DNA of 64,000 nt, taken from Craterilacuibacter sinensis (GTDB lineage: Bacteria; Pseudomonadota; Gammaproteobacteria; Burkholderiales; Chromobacteriaceae). Positions within the stretch are counted from its first letter, which is position 1, and each line of letters starts with the position of its first letter. Location: positions 39,254-103,253 of the forward strand of contig NZ_WSSB01000008.1 in assembly GCF_009831765.1 (NCBI RefSeq). The letters run 5' to 3'. Shown here piece by piece: positions 25,700-36,397 of the stretch. The translations under genes were made by a program, and so were the position numbers. The notes beneath the pieces are model-generated. The model was not told the DNA's origin, made no database searches, and saw only the letters and a list, made by a program, of their open reading frames with translations.

Positions 25700-26206
25700 A
25701 TGCAAGCACTGAGCCGTGCCGATCTGATACGCGGCAACTGGGGTCGCCGTCGCCAGGCGCAACTCTATCCGCCAGGTGCGCTACCTGACACCCAACTGGA
25801 AAACCGCTGCACCCGCTGCGGCGACTGCGCGCGCGCCTGCCCCGAAGGGATTATCACGGCAGGGCAAGGCGGTTTTCCGGTACTGGACATGAAGCGCGGT
25901 GGCTGCAGCTTTTGCGGCCAGTGCCAAGCGGCCTGCCCAAGCGGTGCCCTGAGCCGGCAAGCGGCCCATAGCCTGCCGTGGCAGGCGGTCATCGCTAAAA
26001 ATTGCCTCGCCGCACAACAGATCGAATGCCGGGTGTGCGGTGAAAGCTGCGATGCGGATGCCATCCGCTTCGAGCTGGCCATAGGCCAGGCACCACGCCC
26101 GCTGCTAGCACTTGAGGCCTGCACCGGTTGCGGCGAATGCGTCCGCGCCTGCCCGGCCGCCGCCATCACGCTCGCCCCCACTCCCCATAAGGACAAACAG
26201 CCATGA
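25700..26206 (+). CDS. napF: Ferredoxin-type protein NapF
   Basis: 168 residues with several 4Fe-4S-type cysteine clusters (CTRCGDCARACP, CSFCGQCQAACP, a shorter CRVCGESC and CTGCGECVRACP). NapF is a cytoplasmic iron-sulfur protein thought to help mature or insert the cofactor of NapA. The open frame can be extended to a TTG at 25640, but that lies upstream of the predicted transcription start and next to the FNR box; ATG 25700 gives the usual MxxLSRxDLxRG N-terminus. It is the first gene of napFDAGHBC and overlaps napD by 4 nt. Confidence 0.92.
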   Translation: MQALSRADLIRGNWGRRRQAQLYPPGALPDTQLENRCTRCGDCARACPEGIITAGQGGFPVLDMKRGGCSFCGQCQAACPSGALSRQAAHSLPWQAVIAKNCLAAQQIECRVCGESCDADAIRFELAIGQAPRPLLALEACTGCGECVRACPAAAITLAPTPHKDKQP

Positions 26207-26472
26207 ATGTTTCCGGCGTTGCCGTGCGCTGCACTCCAGAAAAACGCCATGCGGTATGTGCCGCCTTCGAAGCCATGGACGGCGTGGAAATCCATGCTGC
26301 CACCGACGATGGTCGTGTGGTCGTAGTCATCGACAAGGACAACACGCGCGAGGCGGCCGATGCCTATGTCGCGCTGCACGACGTCGATGGCGTACTCAAT
26401 GTATCTCTCGTTTACGCCTATGCGGACGAGGGCGATATCCCCAGCTTGTTTAATCAGGAAAAATCACAATGA
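26203..26472 (+). CDS. napD: NapA signal-peptide-binding chaperone NapD
   Basis: 89-residue member of the NapD family (ferredoxin-like fold), which binds the twin-arginine signal of NapA and holds back export until the molybdenum cofactor is in place. The start ([13 protein letters not shown]) and the [11 protein letters not shown] and [12 protein letters not shown] strands are typical. It overlaps napF by 4 nt and napA by 4 nt (ATGA), so translation is probably coupled along the operon. Confidence 0.93.
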   Translation: MNVSGVAVRCTPEKRHAVCAAFEAMDGVEIHAATDDGRVVVVIDKDNTREAADAYVALHDVDGVLNVSLVYAYADEGDIPSLFNQEKSQ

Positions 26473-28970
26473 CCCTAAATCGACGCGATTTCATCAAGGC
26501 CAACGCCGCAACAGCGGCGGCAACCGCCATCGCGGTACAGATGCCGATGCTGGCGGGTAACGCCCAGGCGGCCGCTGCTGGCGACATCAAGTGGGACAAG
26601 GCTGCCTGCCGTTTTTGCGGCACCGGCTGCTCGGTGCTGGTCGGGGTCAAGGGCGGCCGCGTGGTGGCCACCCAGGGTGACCCGGATGCGCCGGTCAACC
26701 GTGGCCTGAACTGTATCAAGGGTTATTTCCTGTCCAAGATCATGTACGGCCAGGATAGACTGCAAAAGCCGCTACTACGCATGACGAACGGCAAATACGA
26801 CAAGAACGGCAAGTTCACGCCGATCTCGTGGAAGCAGGCCTTCGACATCATGGAGCTGAAGTACAAGGAAGCGCTGAAAACGCAGGGACCGGACTCCATC
26901 GCCATGTTCGGCTCGGGCCAGTGGACGATCTGGGAAGGCTATGTCGCATCCAAGTTCATGAAGGCCGGTCTGCGCAGCAATAACCTCGACCCGAACGCAC
27001 GCCACTGCATGGCCTCGGCCGTAGTCGGTTTCATGCGCACCTTTAATATGGACGAGCCCATGGGCTGCTACGACGACATCGAAAAAGCCGATGCCTTCGT
27101 ACTGTGGGGCTCGAATATGGCCGAGATGCACCCGATCTTGTGGAGCCGCATCACCGACCGCCGTCTGTCCAGCAAGAACAGCGAAGTGCATGTACTGTCG
27201 ACTTACCAGCACCGCAGCTTCGAGCTGGCCGACAACAAGATGGTGTTCGCGCCGCAAAGCGATCTGGCCATCCTCAACTACATCGCCAACCACATCATCA
27301 GTAGCGGCCGCGTCAATCAGGACTTCATCAACAAGCACGTCGCTTTCATGAAGGGCGACACCGATATCGGTTACGGCCTGCGCCCGACCCATCCGCTGGA
27401 GAAAAAGGCCAAGAACGCCAACTCCGGCAAGATGTCGCCTATCGATTTTGCCGCCTACAAGAAGTTCGTATCCAGCTACACGCTGGAGTACACCGCCAAA
27501 ATTTCCGGCGTGCCGGCTGCCAATCTGAAAAAGCTGGCCGAAACCTATGCCGACCCGAAAAAGAAGGTAGTCAGCTTCTGGACCATGGGCTTTAACCAGC
27601 ACACCCGCGGCACCTGGGCCAACAATCTGGTCTACAACATCCACCTGTTGACCGGAAAAATCTCGCAGCCCGGCTGCGGCCCGTTCTCGCTCACCGGCCA
27701 GCCTTCGGCCTGCGGCACCGCGCGCGAAGTGGGCACCTTCGCCCACCGCCTGCCGGCCGATATGGTGGTCACCAACCCCGAGCACCGCAAGACTGCGGAG
27801 AACATCTGGAAGCTGCCGGACGGCACCATTCCGGCCAAAGTCGGCCTGCACGCCGTTGCGATGGCGCGCGCGCTAAAAGACAGCAAGATCAAGGTCTACT
27901 GGCAGCAGTGCAACAACAATATGCAGGCCGGCCCCAATATCAATGAAGAGCTGTATCCGGGCTGGCGCAACCCGAACGCTTTCGTCATCGTGTCCGACCC
28001 CTACCCGACCGCCTCGACCCAGGCGGCCGACCTGATCCTGCCGACGGCGATGTGGGTGGAAAAGGAAGGCGCTTACGGCAATGCCGAGCGCCGCACCCAG
28101 TTCTGGCGCCAGCAAGTGGCCGCACCGGGCGAAGCCAAGAGCGATATGTGGCAGATCATGGAGTTCTCCAAGCGCTTCAAGATGGAGGAAGTGTGGCCGG
28201 CGGCACTGTTGGCCAAGAAGCCGGAATACCGTGGCAAGACCCTGTACGACGTACTGTACGGCCAGCCGCATATCAAGCGCTTTACCCTGGCCGAAGTCGA
28301 AAAGGTCAACGGCAAGGGCTATATGAACGACGAGTCGAAACACTTCGGCTTTTACGTGCAAAAAGGCCTGTTCGAGGAATACGCGGCTTTCGGTCGCGGC
28401 CATGCGCATGACCTTGCCCCGTTTGACACCTACCACAAGGCGCGCGGCCTGCGCTGGCCGGTGGTGGGCGGCAAGGAAACGCTGTGGCGCTACCGTGAAG
28501 GCTTCGACCCGTATGTGAAAAAGGGCGAGAACTTCAGCTTCTACGGTTACAAGGACAAGAAGGCACGCATCATCGCGCTGCCGTACGAGCCGGCGGCGGA
28601 AAGCCCGGACAAGGACTTCGATCTGTGGCTGTGTACCGGCCGCGTACTGGAGCACTGGCATACCGGCACCATGACGCGGCGCGTACCCGAACTGTACCGC
28701 GCCGTACCGGATGCCCAGCTGTTTATGCACCCGGACGACGCGGCACGGCGCGGCATCAAGCGCGGCCAGCAGGTGAAGATCCAGTCGCGCCGCGGCGAGA
28801 TCCAGCTGTCGGTGGAAACCCGCGGCCGCAACAAGCCGCCCAAGGGTCTGGTGTTCGTGCCTTTCTTCGATGAAGGCCGCCTGATCAACAAGCTGACACT
28901 GGACGCGACTTGCCCGCTCTCGAAAGAGACCGACTACAAGAAGTGCGCCGTGCGCGTGGTCAAGCTCTGA
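26469..28970 (+). CDS. napA: Periplasmic nitrate reductase catalytic subunit NapA
   Basis: 833 residues, close to the family norm of about 830. The N-terminus has a twin-arginine signal ([11 protein letters not shown]...) ending near AQA. A 4Fe-4S binding motif ([13 protein letters not shown] with a later NRGLNCIKG cysteine) leads into the bis-MGD molybdopterin oxidoreductase domains. The molybdenum-ligand cysteine is in ARHCMASAV, as in NapA rather than the Asp of NarG. It reduces nitrate to nitrite in the periplasm, receiving electrons from NapB. The moaA gene needed for its cofactor is downstream in the same block. Confidence 0.97.
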   Translation: MTLNRRDFIKANAATAAATAIAVQMPMLAGNAQAAAAGDIKWDKAACRFCGTGCSVLVGVKGGRVVATQGDPDAPVNRGLNCIKGYFLSKIMYGQDRLQKPLLRMTNGKYDKNGKFTPISWKQAFDIMELKYKEALKTQGPDSIAMFGSGQWTIWEGYVASKFMKAGLRSNNLDPNARHCMASAVVGFMRTFNMDEPMGCYDDIEKADAFVLWGSNMAEMHPILWSRITDRRLSSKNSEVHVLSTYQHRSFELADNKMVFAPQSDLAILNYIANHIISSGRVNQDFINKHVAFMKGDTDIGYGLRPTHPLEKKAKNANSGKMSPIDFAAYKKFVSSYTLEYTAKISGVPAANLKKLAETYADPKKKVVSFWTMGFNQHTRGTWANNLVYNIHLLTGKISQPGCGPFSLTGQPSACGTAREVGTFAHRLPADMVVTNPEHRKTAENIWKLPDGTIPAKVGLHAVAMARALKDSKIKVYWQQCNNNMQAGPNINEELYPGWRNPNAFVIVSDPYPTASTQAADLILPTAMWVEKEGAYGNAERRTQFWRQQVAAPGEAKSDMWQIMEFSKRFKMEEVWPAALLAKKPEYRGKTLYDVLYGQPHIKRFTLAEVEKVNGKGYMNDESKHFGFYVQKGLFEEYAAFGRGHAHDLAPFDTYHKARGLRWPVVGGKETLWRYREGFDPYVKKGENFSFYGYKDKKARIIALPYEPAAESPDKDFDLWLCTGRVLEHWHTGTMTRRVPELYRAVPDAQLFMHPDDAARRGIKRGQQVKIQSRRGEIQLSVETRGRNKPPKGLVFVPFFDEGRLINKLTLDATCPLSKETDYKKCAVRVVKL

Positions 28971-29791
28971 TGAGCAAGCAGGCCAAACCTGTCAGCGGCA
29001 AGCCCGCCAACCCTGTGCGCCGGCTGTTCATGTCCGGCTCGCTGGGCGCGGCCTGCGCCGCAGGGATGGTCGGGGCGGGTCTCACCAGCTACAGCACACA
29101 GGCGCAAAGCGCCCCGGCCGATGCCCTGCGCCCACCCGGTGCCTTGCCCGAGGCCGATTTTTTATCGGCCTGCGTGCGCTGCGGCCTGTGCGTGCGCGAT
29201 TGTCCGTACGACACGCTCAAGCTGGCGCCGCTGGGTGCAGGCCTGGGCGTGGGCACGCCCTACTTCAAGGCACGCCACATACCCTGCGAGATGTGCAGCG
29301 ACATGCCATGCCTGCAGCACTGCCCGACCGGCGCGCTCGACCCTCGGCTTAGCGATATCAATCAGGCGCGCATGGGTCTGGCCGTGCTGCTGGACCAGGA
29401 AACCTGCCTCAACTTTCTCGGCCTGCGCTGTGATGTCTGTTACCGCGTCTGCCCGGCGATAGACGAGGCAATCACCCTGGAAAAGCAGCGCAACCCGCGC
29501 TCGGACCGCCACGGCATGCTGCTGCCTACCGTGCATTCGGCGCACTGCACCGGCTGCGGCAAGTGCGAGCACGCCTGCGTGCTGGAAGAAGCGGCGATCA
29601 AGGTCCTGCCGCTGTCGCAAGCCAAGGGCAAGCTGGGCGCGCACTACCGTCTGGGCTGGGAGCAAAAGGCCGGCAACCACGGCAAATCGCTGTTGGGCGA
29701 GGATATGGTCGAACTGCCGGTGCGCGGACTGGAGACCAGCGCCGGGTCGGCCTGGACGCCACCGCCACTGGATGGGGAGTGGAAACCATGA
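28970..29791 (+). CDS. napG: Ferredoxin-type quinol dehydrogenase component NapG
   Basis: 273 residues. The start is ATG 28970 ([18 protein letters not shown]), overlapping the napA stop by 1 nt. An [12 protein letters not shown] segment resembles a twin-arginine-type signal, placing it in the periplasm. Four 4Fe-4S clusters are visible: [43 protein letters not shown] and [11 protein letters not shown]. Together with the membrane protein NapH it forms an alternative quinol-oxidising route to NapC/NapB. It overlaps napH by 4 nt. Confidence 0.94.
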   Translation: MSKQAKPVSGKPANPVRRLFMSGSLGAACAAGMVGAGLTSYSTQAQSAPADALRPPGALPEADFLSACVRCGLCVRDCPYDTLKLAPLGAGLGVGTPYFKARHIPCEMCSDMPCLQHCPTGALDPRLSDINQARMGLAVLLDQETCLNFLGLRCDVCYRVCPAIDEAITLEKQRNPRSDRHGMLLPTVHSAHCTGCGKCEHACVLEEAAIKVLPLSQAKGKLGAHYRLGWEQKAGNHGKSLLGEDMVELPVRGLETSAGSAWTPPPLDGEWKP

Positions 29792-30627
29792 AGCGAAGCT
29801 TTTTGCTGCGGGAACGCTTTTTGATCCTGCGCCGCGTCAGCCAGGCCGCCATCCTGTTGCTGTTTGCCTTCTCGGGCAGCCTGTCCGGCTATCTGGGCGG
29901 GCTGTGGCTGCTCAAGGGCAACCTCAGTGCCAGCCTGGTGGCCGATACCGTGCCGCTGAATGACCCGTTCGTGCTGGCCCAGTCGCTGGCGGCCGGTCAT
30001 CTGCCCGAACTGACCGCCGTGATCGGAGCCGCCATCGTCATCGCCTTCTATCTGCTAGCCGGCGGTCGCAGCTTCTGCGCCTGGGTGTGTCCGGTCAATG
30101 CCGTCACCGACAGTGCCCTGTGGCTGAGACGCCGTGCCGGCATCAAGGGCGGGCATGCGCCGGCCAAAAGCCTGCGCCTGTGGCTATTGGGCTCGGTGCT
30201 GCTGTTTAGCGCCATCAGCGGCTCTTTGCTGTGGGAACTGGTCAATCCGGTCTCGCTATTGCAGCGCGAGCTGATTTTCGGCACAGGCCTGTCGCTGGTA
30301 CTGGTGGCAGCCATCTTCGTCTACGACCTGACCATCGCCCAACGCGGCTGGTGCGGCCATATCTGCCCGATGGGCGCCGCCTACGGCCTGCTGGGCAAAG
30401 GCGCGCTGCTGCGCATACGCGCCGACAAGCGCGACAACTGCGACGACTGCATGGACTGCTTCAAGGTCTGCCCCGAACCCCAGGTACTCAAGCCCGTCCT
30501 CAAAGGCGAAGGCTCATCCATTATCCGAAGCGGCGCCTGCAGCAACTGCGGCCGCTGCATCGACGTCTGCGAGCAGCAGGTGTTCCGCTTCGGCCACCGT
30601 TTTGAAATCAGGAGTCAGAAACCGTGA
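29788..30627 (+). CDS. napH: Quinol dehydrogenase membrane component NapH
   Basis: 279 residues with four to five membrane helices. The start is ATG 29788, overlapping the napG stop. Cysteine motifs of the NapH/NosR family ([10 protein letters not shown] and [10 protein letters not shown]) follow the helices, and two C-terminal 4Fe-4S clusters ([14 protein letters not shown] and [19 protein letters not shown]) face the cytoplasm. It passes electrons from the quinol pool to NapG. The presence of both napGH and napC gives two possible electron inputs, as in E. coli. Confidence 0.94.
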   Translation: MKRSFLLRERFLILRRVSQAAILLLFAFSGSLSGYLGGLWLLKGNLSASLVADTVPLNDPFVLAQSLAAGHLPELTAVIGAAIVIAFYLLAGGRSFCAWVCPVNAVTDSALWLRRRAGIKGGHAPAKSLRLWLLGSVLLFSAISGSLLWELVNPVSLLQRELIFGTGLSLVLVAAIFVYDLTIAQRGWCGHICPMGAAYGLLGKGALLRIRADKRDNCDDCMDCFKVCPEPQVLKPVLKGEGSSIIRSGACSNCGRCIDVCEQQVFRFGHRFEIRSQKP

Positions 30628-31055
30628 ATAAACTCTCCCGTCTGGCGTTAAGCGCCGCGCTTTGTGCCCTGCTGTTCCCTGCCGGTTTTGCCGCCCATGC
30701 AGCCCCGGCCGATGCGCCACTGGAAGCCCGTGCCGAACTGGGCAATAGCAAGGCCGACATGTACAAGCCGATCAAGGACACCAAGCGCATCGTGCGCGAC
30801 TATGTGCAGCAGCCGCCGCTGGTGCCGCACGATGTCAGCCGTTACGAGATCAGCAAGAACTTCAACAAGTGCATGGACTGCCACTCGTCCAGCCGTTACG
30901 TGGAAATGAACACCACGCGCGTGCCAGTCACCCACTTCAAGAGCCGTTCCGGCCAGGAACTATCCAACCTGTCGCCAGCGCGCTACTTCTGCACCCAGTG
31001 CCATGTACCTCAGGTCGATGCCAAGCCGCTGGTTGGCAACACCTTCAAGAAATAA
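30624..31055 (+). CDS. napB: Diheme cytochrome c subunit NapB
   Basis: 143 residues with a Sec signal ([23 protein letters not shown]) and two CxxCH heme sites (CMDCH and CTQCH). It is the small electron-transfer subunit of NapA in the periplasm. GTG start overlapping the napH stop by 4 nt. Its hemes need the Ccm system encoded directly downstream. Confidence 0.95.
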   Translation: MNKLSRLALSAALCALLFPAGFAAHAAPADAPLEARAELGNSKADMYKPIKDTKRIVRDYVQQPPLVPHDVSRYEISKNFNKCMDCHSSSRYVEMNTTRVPVTHFKSRSGQELSNLSPARYFCTQCHVPQVDAKPLVGNTFKK

Positions 31056-31069
31056 GCCCGGAGAACACC

Positions 31070-31693
31070 ATGAGTGAAGTCAAACCCAAGCTGCACCAGC
31101 GCGCATGGCAGTGGTTCAAGAAAACCGGCCCATGGACGGTGCTCGGCCTGTTCGTGGCCGGCATTATTTTCTGGAGCGGTTTCAATACCGTGATGGAGGC
31201 GACCAACCAGGAGTCCTTCTGCATTTCCTGCCACGAGATGAAGAACAATGTCTACGAGGAATACAAGGAAACCATCCATTACAACAACCGCTCGGGCGTG
31301 CGCGCCACCTGCCCGGATTGTCATGTGCCCAAGGACTTCGTCCACAAGATGATACGCAAGGCACAAGCGTCCAAAGAGGTGTGGGGCAAACTCACCGGCT
31401 CCATCGATACGCAGGAGAAGTTCGAAGCCAACCGCCTGCGTCTGGCCCAGAACGAGTGGGCGCGGATGAAGGCTTCCGACTCGCGCGAATGCCGCAACTG
31501 CCACAACTTCGAATTCATGGACACCAGCGTGCAAGGCACGCGCTCGGCGCTCAAGCATGAAGAAGCGCAAGCCGCCGGCCAGACCTGCATCGACTGCCAT
31601 AAGGGCATCGCCCACCGCATGCCACCGGTCGATCAGGGCATAGGCCAGCAGAACGAAGGTGGCGCACAGATCCACGCAGGCAACGCAGAGTAA
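31070..31693 (+). CDS. napC: Membrane-anchored tetraheme cytochrome c NapC
   Basis: 207 residues of the NapC/NirT family. One N-terminal membrane anchor ([20 protein letters not shown]) is followed by four CxxCH sites: CISCH, CPDCH, CRNCH and CIDCH. It oxidises membrane quinol and feeds NapB. ATG 31070 has CGGAG upstream and lies 14 nt after napB. It is the last nap gene; a strong terminator follows. Confidence 0.95.
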   Translation: MSEVKPKLHQRAWQWFKKTGPWTVLGLFVAGIIFWSGFNTVMEATNQESFCISCHEMKNNVYEEYKETIHYNNRSGVRATCPDCHVPKDFVHKMIRKAQASKEVWGKLTGSIDTQEKFEANRLRLAQNEWARMKASDSRECRNCHNFEFMDTSVQGTRSALKHEEAQAAGQTCIDCHKGIAHRMPPVDQGIGQQNEGGAQIHAGNAE

Positions 31694-31727
31694 AAAACCA
31701 GCCGGACTGCCCGTCCGGCCGGTTTTT
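31693..31727 (+). terminator. Terminator after napC
   Basis: A hairpin of AAAAACC-GCCGGAC against GTCCGGC-GGTTTTT ends in a T run directly after the napC stop. The ccm genes downstream therefore need readthrough or their own promoter; a TAAAAT at 31763-31768 is a weak -10 candidate. Confidence 0.85.
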
Positions 31728-31797
31728 CTCTTTAAATGCAAGCATATAGCTATTTTCTAATGTAAAATCCTCCCCTTTTTTTGGTGCCCGTTTACGC

Positions 31798-32409
31798 ATG
31801 TTTGAAACCATAGATCTTGGCTGCCGCAAAGGCCGGCGCACGCTTTTTTCCGGACTGGGCTTTAGCCTGGGCGCCGGCGAAGTGCTGCACCTTGCCGGCA
31901 GCAATGGTTGCGGCAAGACCAGCTTGCTGCGCCAGATCGCCGGTTTCGCGCCCTTGCAAAGCGGGCAGCTGCGCTGGCAAGGCCAGGCGGTCGATGCGCG
32001 CAGCCACGCCTGGCGCGCCCGCCTCGCCTGGTGCACGCACCAGCCGGCACTCAAGGACGCCTTAAGCGTGGGCGAAAATATCCGCACCAGCTTGCGTCTG
32101 GCCGGCGTGCAACTGGACGACGCCGCCATACGGGAGACGCTGGCGCAGTGGCAGGTGGCCGAGCAATGGTCGCTGGCCGCGCGCCTATTGTCGCAAGGCC
32201 AGCGCCGGCGTCTGGCACTGGCCAGCCTCACCCTGCTGGCTCGTCCGCTCTGGCTGCTGGACGAGCCCTTCAACGCGCTGGATGACACCGCCTGCCGCCA
32301 GCTATGGCAGGCCATACACCGCCATGCGGCAGCGGGCGGGCGTGTACTGTTCACCCATCACGCGGCCGTCGCCGGCGTGCGGGTGCTGGCGCTGGAGGAC
32401 TTCGCCTGA
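31798..32409 (+). CDS. ccmA: Heme exporter ATP-binding protein CcmA
   Basis: 203-residue ABC ATPase: Walker A AGSNGCGKTSLL, signature LSQGQRRRLALA, Walker B LWLLDEPFNALD and a late switch His (FTHH). With CcmB and CcmC it drives release of heme-loaded CcmE during cytochrome c maturation. It is the first of nine overlapping or closely spaced ccm genes and overlaps ccmB by 1 nt. Confidence 0.94.
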   Translation: MFETIDLGCRKGRRTLFSGLGFSLGAGEVLHLAGSNGCGKTSLLRQIAGFAPLQSGQLRWQGQAVDARSHAWRARLAWCTHQPALKDALSVGENIRTSLRLAGVQLDDAAIRETLAQWQVAEQWSLAARLLSQGQRRRLALASLTLLARPLWLLDEPFNALDDTACRQLWQAIHRHAAAGGRVLFTHHAAVAGVRVLALEDFA

Positions 32410-33074
32410 TGACTCTGGCGCTGGTTTTATTCAAACGCGAATGCGCGCTGGTGCTGCGCAAGCCTGGCGACGCGCTGTCCGCGCTGTTTTTCTTTGTGCT
32501 GTGCGCCACCTTGTTCGCGCTGTCGATCAATCCAGAACCGCAACTATTGCGGGCGCTGGGGCCGGGGGCGTTATGGGTGTGCGCCTTGCTCTCTTCGCTG
32601 ATCGTGGTGGGCGAGCTGTTCGAAGGTGACTGGCGCGATGGCACGCTGGAGCAGTTACTGCTCAGCCCCCTGCCGCTACCGGCGATGGTCGCGGCCAAGG
32701 CTTTGGCACGCTGGCTGGGCTCGGCCTTGCCGCTGGTGCTGGTATCGCCGCTGCTGGGCCTGCAGTTCGAGCTGTCCGGCAGCGCGCTGCTACTGCTGCC
32801 GCTGACACTGGCGCTGGGCACGCTGGCGCTGGTCTTTGTCGGCAGCATAGGCGCCGCTCTGACGCTGGGCCTGCGTAGCGGCAGCATGCTGCTGTCGCTG
32901 CTGTTGCTGCCCTTGTATATCCCGGTGCTGATTTTCGGCGCGCTGGCGGTGGCCGGCGCACAAAGCGGCAGTGGCTTTGAGGCCGAACTGTCCATCCTCG
33001 CGGCGCTTTGCCTGCTATCGGTGTTTTTTGCCCCGTTTGCCAGTGCCGCCTGTCTTGAACTTGCCTGCGAATAG
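32409..33074 (+). CDS. ccmB: Heme exporter membrane protein CcmB
   Basis: 221 residues with about six membrane helices. The start is ATG 32409 (MTLALVLFKRECALVLRKPG), within the ccmA stop; the longer open frame upstream is not family-like. The N-terminus and the GTLEQLLLSPLP loop are typical of CcmB. It is the membrane partner of CcmA. Confidence 0.94.
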   Translation: MTLALVLFKRECALVLRKPGDALSALFFFVLCATLFALSINPEPQLLRALGPGALWVCALLSSLIVVGELFEGDWRDGTLEQLLLSPLPLPAMVAAKALARWLGSALPLVLVSPLLGLQFELSGSALLLLPLTLALGTLALVFVGSIGAALTLGLRSGSMLLSLLLLPLYIPVLIFGALAVAGAQSGSGFEAELSILAALCLLSVFFAPFASAACLELACE

Positions 33075-33082
33075 CACACACC

Positions 33083-33826
33083 ATGAAGATCAACTGGTTC
33101 TATTTCTCCTCGCCGCCCCGCTTTTACGCGCTGGCCGGCCGTCTGTCGCCGCTGTTTTTTGCGCTGGCGCTGCTACTGACCACGCTTGGCCTGTATCTGG
33201 GCTTTTTCGTCGCGCCGACCGACTTCCAGCAAGGCGAGGGCTACCGCATTATTTTCGTGCATGTGCCGGTGTCGTGGATGTCGATGTTCATCTATCTGGT
33301 GATCGCCTTCTGGAGCGCGATGGGCCTGGTGATGAAGACCCGCATCTCCATGGTGATGGCCCAGGCGCTGGTGCCCACCGGCGCACTGTTTACCTTTTTG
33401 TCGCTGTGGACCGGGGCACTGTGGGGCAAGCCGATGTGGGGCGCCTGGTGGGTGTGGGATGCACGGCTGACTTCGGAGCTGATTCTCTTATTCCTGTATC
33501 TGGCACTGATGGCACTGCGTGCCGCCATTGACGACGAGCGCCGCGCCGACCGCGCCTGTGCGCTGTTTGCGCTGGTCGGCGTGGTCAATGTGCCGGTGAT
33601 CTATTTCTCGGTCAAATGGTGGAACACCCTGCATCAGGGGGCGTCGGTCAGCCTGACGCGCGCCCCGTCCATGGCTTCTACCATGCTCTTCGGCATGCTG
33701 GTGATGGCGCTGGCCGCCTGGGCCTACACCATCGCCACCTCGCTCAAGCGCGCGCGCACTTTGCTGCTGGAGCGTGAAGGCGACAGCGAATGGGCCAGAC
33801 GACAATTCGCGGGAGACGCACGATGA
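33083..33826 (+). CDS. ccmC: Heme handling protein CcmC
   Basis: 247 residues with six membrane helices and the tryptophan-rich heme-handling motif WGAWWVWDARLTSELIL. Flanking histidines (HVPVSW and NTLHQGASV) match the axial ligands of the family. It attaches heme to CcmE at the periplasmic face. It overlaps ccmD by 4 nt. Confidence 0.96.
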   Translation: MKINWFYFSSPPRFYALAGRLSPLFFALALLLTTLGLYLGFFVAPTDFQQGEGYRIIFVHVPVSWMSMFIYLVIAFWSAMGLVMKTRISMVMAQALVPTGALFTFLSLWTGALWGKPMWGAWWVWDARLTSELILLFLYLALMALRAAIDDERRADRACALFALVGVVNVPVIYFSVKWWNTLHQGASVSLTRAPSMASTMLFGMLVMALAAWAYTIATSLKRARTLLLEREGDSEWARRQFAGDAR

Positions 33827-34026
33827 ACTGGGACAGCGTTTCCGCCTTTTTGCATATGGGTGGCTACGGCCTGTATGTCTGGGGCTCGTTCGGCGTGACC
33901 TTGCTGCTGCTGGCACTGGAAACGGCTTTGCTGTCGCGCCGTGCGCGGCGCGTGGCAGATGAAATCCGCCAGCAGACAAAAGCGGCACGGCCCCCGCTCA
34001 AGCCCCGCCACACAGGACAAGACTGA
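33823..34026 (+). CDS. ccmD: Small membrane protein CcmD
   Basis: 67 residues: MNWDSVSAFLHMGGYGLYVWGS leads into one membrane helix and a basic tail, the usual CcmD layout. It stabilises the CcmABC-CcmE complex. ATG 33823 overlaps the ccmC stop, and the gene overlaps ccmE by 1 nt. Confidence 0.9.
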   Translation: MNWDSVSAFLHMGGYGLYVWGSFGVTLLLLALETALLSRRARRVADEIRQQTKAARPPLKPRHTGQD

Positions 34027-34469
34027 TGCATCCACAAAGAAAAAAACGCCTGCTGCTGGTCGTGGCGGCCCTCGCCGTCATCGGCATCGCCAGCGCGCTG
34101 ATCCTCAATGCCTTTCGCAGCAACCTGGTGTTCTTCCACACCCCGACCGAGGTGGCAACAAAGCAAGTCGCCACCGATCGCACCTTGCGCATCGGCGGCC
34201 TGGTGGTGCCTGGCAGCATCGAGCGCAGCGCCGGCGGCTTGCAGGTCAGCTTTGCCGTAAGCGATAAGGTGCATAGTGTGCCGGTGCGCTATCAGGGCAT
34301 CCTGCCCGACCTTTTTAACGAGGGCAAAGGCACGGTGGTGCAAGGCGTACTGGGTGCAGATGGTGTATTCCAGGCCTCGCAAGTGCTGGCCAAGCATGAC
34401 GAAAACTATATGCCGCCCGAGGCCGCCGATGCGCTCGAACGCGCAGGCCAGACGGTGGTACAGCCATGA
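34026..34469 (+). CDS. ccmE: Heme chaperone CcmE
   Basis: 147 residues. A single N-terminal membrane anchor follows a basic start (MHPQRKKRLLLVVAALAVIG). The OB-fold domain contains the covalent heme-binding histidine in the motif AKHDENYMPPE. It ferries heme from CcmC to CcmF/H. It overlaps ccmF by 4 nt. Confidence 0.96.
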   Translation: MHPQRKKRLLLVVAALAVIGIASALILNAFRSNLVFFHTPTEVATKQVATDRTLRIGGLVVPGSIERSAGGLQVSFAVSDKVHSVPVRYQGILPDLFNEGKGTVVQGVLGADGVFQASQVLAKHDENYMPPEAADALERAGQTVVQP

Positions 34470-36397
34470 TGGCCATGCTGCCCGAACTGGGCCTGTTCAG
34501 CCTGATTGCCGCCGTCGTGCTGTCGCTCTTGTCCGGTGCCCTGCTGTTTACCGGTGCGGCGCTCAACGACAGCCGGCTGATGGCGGCGGCACGCCCGCTG
34601 GCGTTCGCGCTCAGTACCCTGGTGCTGCTGTCGTTTGCCTGCCTGACTGCGCTGTTTTTGCTCAACGATTTTTCGGTCGGCTATGTCGCCCAGCATTCCA
34701 GCACCCTGCTGCCCACGGTCTACCGCGTGGCTGCAGTCTGGGGCGGGCATGAAGGCTCGCTGCTACTGTGGCTGCTCTTGCTCTGCCTGTGGACGCTGGC
34801 GGTGGCGCTGTCTTCGCGCGCGCTGGACCCGGCACTGCTAGCCCGCGTAATCGCGGTGATGAGCTGGATTGCCGGCAGCTTCGGCCTGTTTCTGCTGCTG
34901 ACTTCCAGCCCGTTTACCCGGCTGGACATCCCGGCACTGGAAGGGCGCGAACTGAACCCCATGCTGCAGGACCCGGGGCTGGTGATCCACCCGCCCCTGC
35001 TGTATATGGGCTATGTCGGTTTCTCGGTCGCTTTTGCCATGGCCATAGGCGGGCTGATGTCCGGCCGCATCGATGCGGCCTGGGCACGCTGGTCGCGGCC
35101 GTGGACCACCTTTGCCTGGGTCAACCTGACGCTGGGCATCGCCATCGGCAGCCTGTGGGCCTATTACGAGCTGGGCTGGGGCGGCTGGTGGTTCTGGGAT
35201 CCGGTGGAAAACGCGTCCTTTATGCCGTGGCTGGCCGGCAGTGCACTGATGCACTCGCTGGCCGCCACCGACAAACGCGGCGTGTTCAAAAGCTGGACCG
35301 TGCTCCTGGCCATCCTCACCTTTTCGCTGTCGCTGCTGGGCACTTTTCTGGTGCGCTCGGGCGTATTGTCCTCGGTTCACGCCTTCGCATCCGACCCGTC
35401 GCGCGGCCTGTTCATTCTGGTACTGACGGCGCTGGTGGTCGGCGCCTCGCTTTTGCTGTTCGCCCTCAAAGCGCCGGCACTGCAAAGCCATGCCCGCTTC
35501 GAGCCGCTGTCACGCGAGTCGCTGCTGTTGGCCAACAATGTGCTGCTATGCGTAGCCACCGGCTCGGTACTGCTGGGCACGCTCTACCCGCTGATGGTGG
35601 ACGCGCTGGATCTGGGCAAACTCTCGGTCGGCCCGCCCTACTTCAATGCGGTGTTCGTGCCGCTGATGCTGCCGCTGCTGTTCGTGCTGGGCGTGGGGCC
35701 GGTGACGCGCTGGAAGGCGCATGCACTGGCCGAAATCACCCGGCGTCTGGGCTGGGTGCTGCTCGTCTCGCTCTTGCTGGCCGTGCTGTGGGTCTGGGGC
35801 GTGGGCAACGTGTCGGCCCTAGCCGTCATCGGTGTGGCACTGGCGCTATGGATTACACTGTCGGCCTTGCTTGATCTGGCAAGCCGTCTGCGCAAAGGCC
35901 AGCGCCCTGCGCTTGCCGTCTGGGGCATGCATCTGGCGCATATCGGCGTCGCTATCGCCGTGATCGGCATCACCCTGACCTCGGGCTACGAGAGCGAACG
36001 CGATGTAGCGCTGGCCCCGGGCGAACACGCCACGCTGGCCGGCTACCGCTTTACCCTGCTAAGCGCGGGTCCTCTAGAAGGCCCGAATTATCTGGGCGAG
36101 CAAGCCAGCATCACCGTCAGCCGCAATGGCAAGGCGGTGGCCACGCTCAAGCCGGAAAAACGCGTTTACCTGTCCATGCCCGGCATGCCGATGACCGAAG
36201 CGGCCATCCACGACGGCCTGCTCGCCCATGTTTATGTGGCACTGGCCGACAAGATAGGCGACACGGCCTGGGGCATACGCCTCTATCACAAGCCCTTTGT
36301 CGGCTGGATCTGGTATGGCGGCCTGCTGATGGCACTGGGCGGACTGATCGCGGTGGCCGACCGGCGCTATCGTCCGGGCAAAAGGAAAGCACAATGA
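34466..36397 (+). CDS. ccmF: Cytochrome c heme lyase subunit CcmF
   Basis: 643-residue polytopic membrane protein, with the WGGWWFWDPVENASFMPWL heme-handling motif and conserved histidines on neighbouring loops (VIHPPLLYMGY; SSVHAF). With CcmH/I it attaches heme to the thiols of apocytochromes. It overlaps ccmE and ccmG by 4 nt each. Confidence 0.97.
   Translation: MMAMLPELGLFSLIAAVVLSLLSGALLFTGAALNDSRLMAAARPLAFALSTLVLLSFACLTALFLLNDFSVGYVAQHSSTLLPTVYRVAAVWGGHEGSLLLWLLLLCLWTLAVALSSRALDPALLARVIAVMSWIAGSFGLFLLLTSSPFTRLDIPALEGRELNPMLQDPGLVIHPPLLYMGYVGFSVAFAMAIGGLMSGRIDAAWARWSRPWTTFAWVNLTLGIAIGSLWAYYELGWGGWWFWDPVENASFMPWLAGSALMHSLAATDKRGVFKSWTVLLAILTFSLSLLGTFLVRSGVLSSVHAFASDPSRGLFILVLTALVVGASLLLFALKAPALQSHARFEPLSRESLLLANNVLLCVATGSVLLGTLYPLMVDALDLGKLSVGPPYFNAVFVPLMLPLLFVLGVGPVTRWKAHALAEITRRLGWVLLVSLLLAVLWVWGVGNVSALAVIGVALALWITLSALLDLASRLRKGQRPALAVWGMHLAHIGVAIAVIGITLTSGYESERDVALAPGEHATLAGYRFTLLSAGPLEGPNYLGEQASITVSRNGKAVATLKPEKRVYLSMPGMPMTEAAIHDGLLAHVYVALADKIGDTAWGIRLYHKPFVGWIWYGGLLMALGGLIAVADRRYRPGKRKAQ

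Noticed and set aside
33140..35930. Neisseria-type DNA uptake sequences (GCCGTCTGAA)
   Set aside because: GCCGTCTG occurs several times in coding DNA but I found no full GCCGTCTGAA, so there is no sign of uptake-sequence enrichment.
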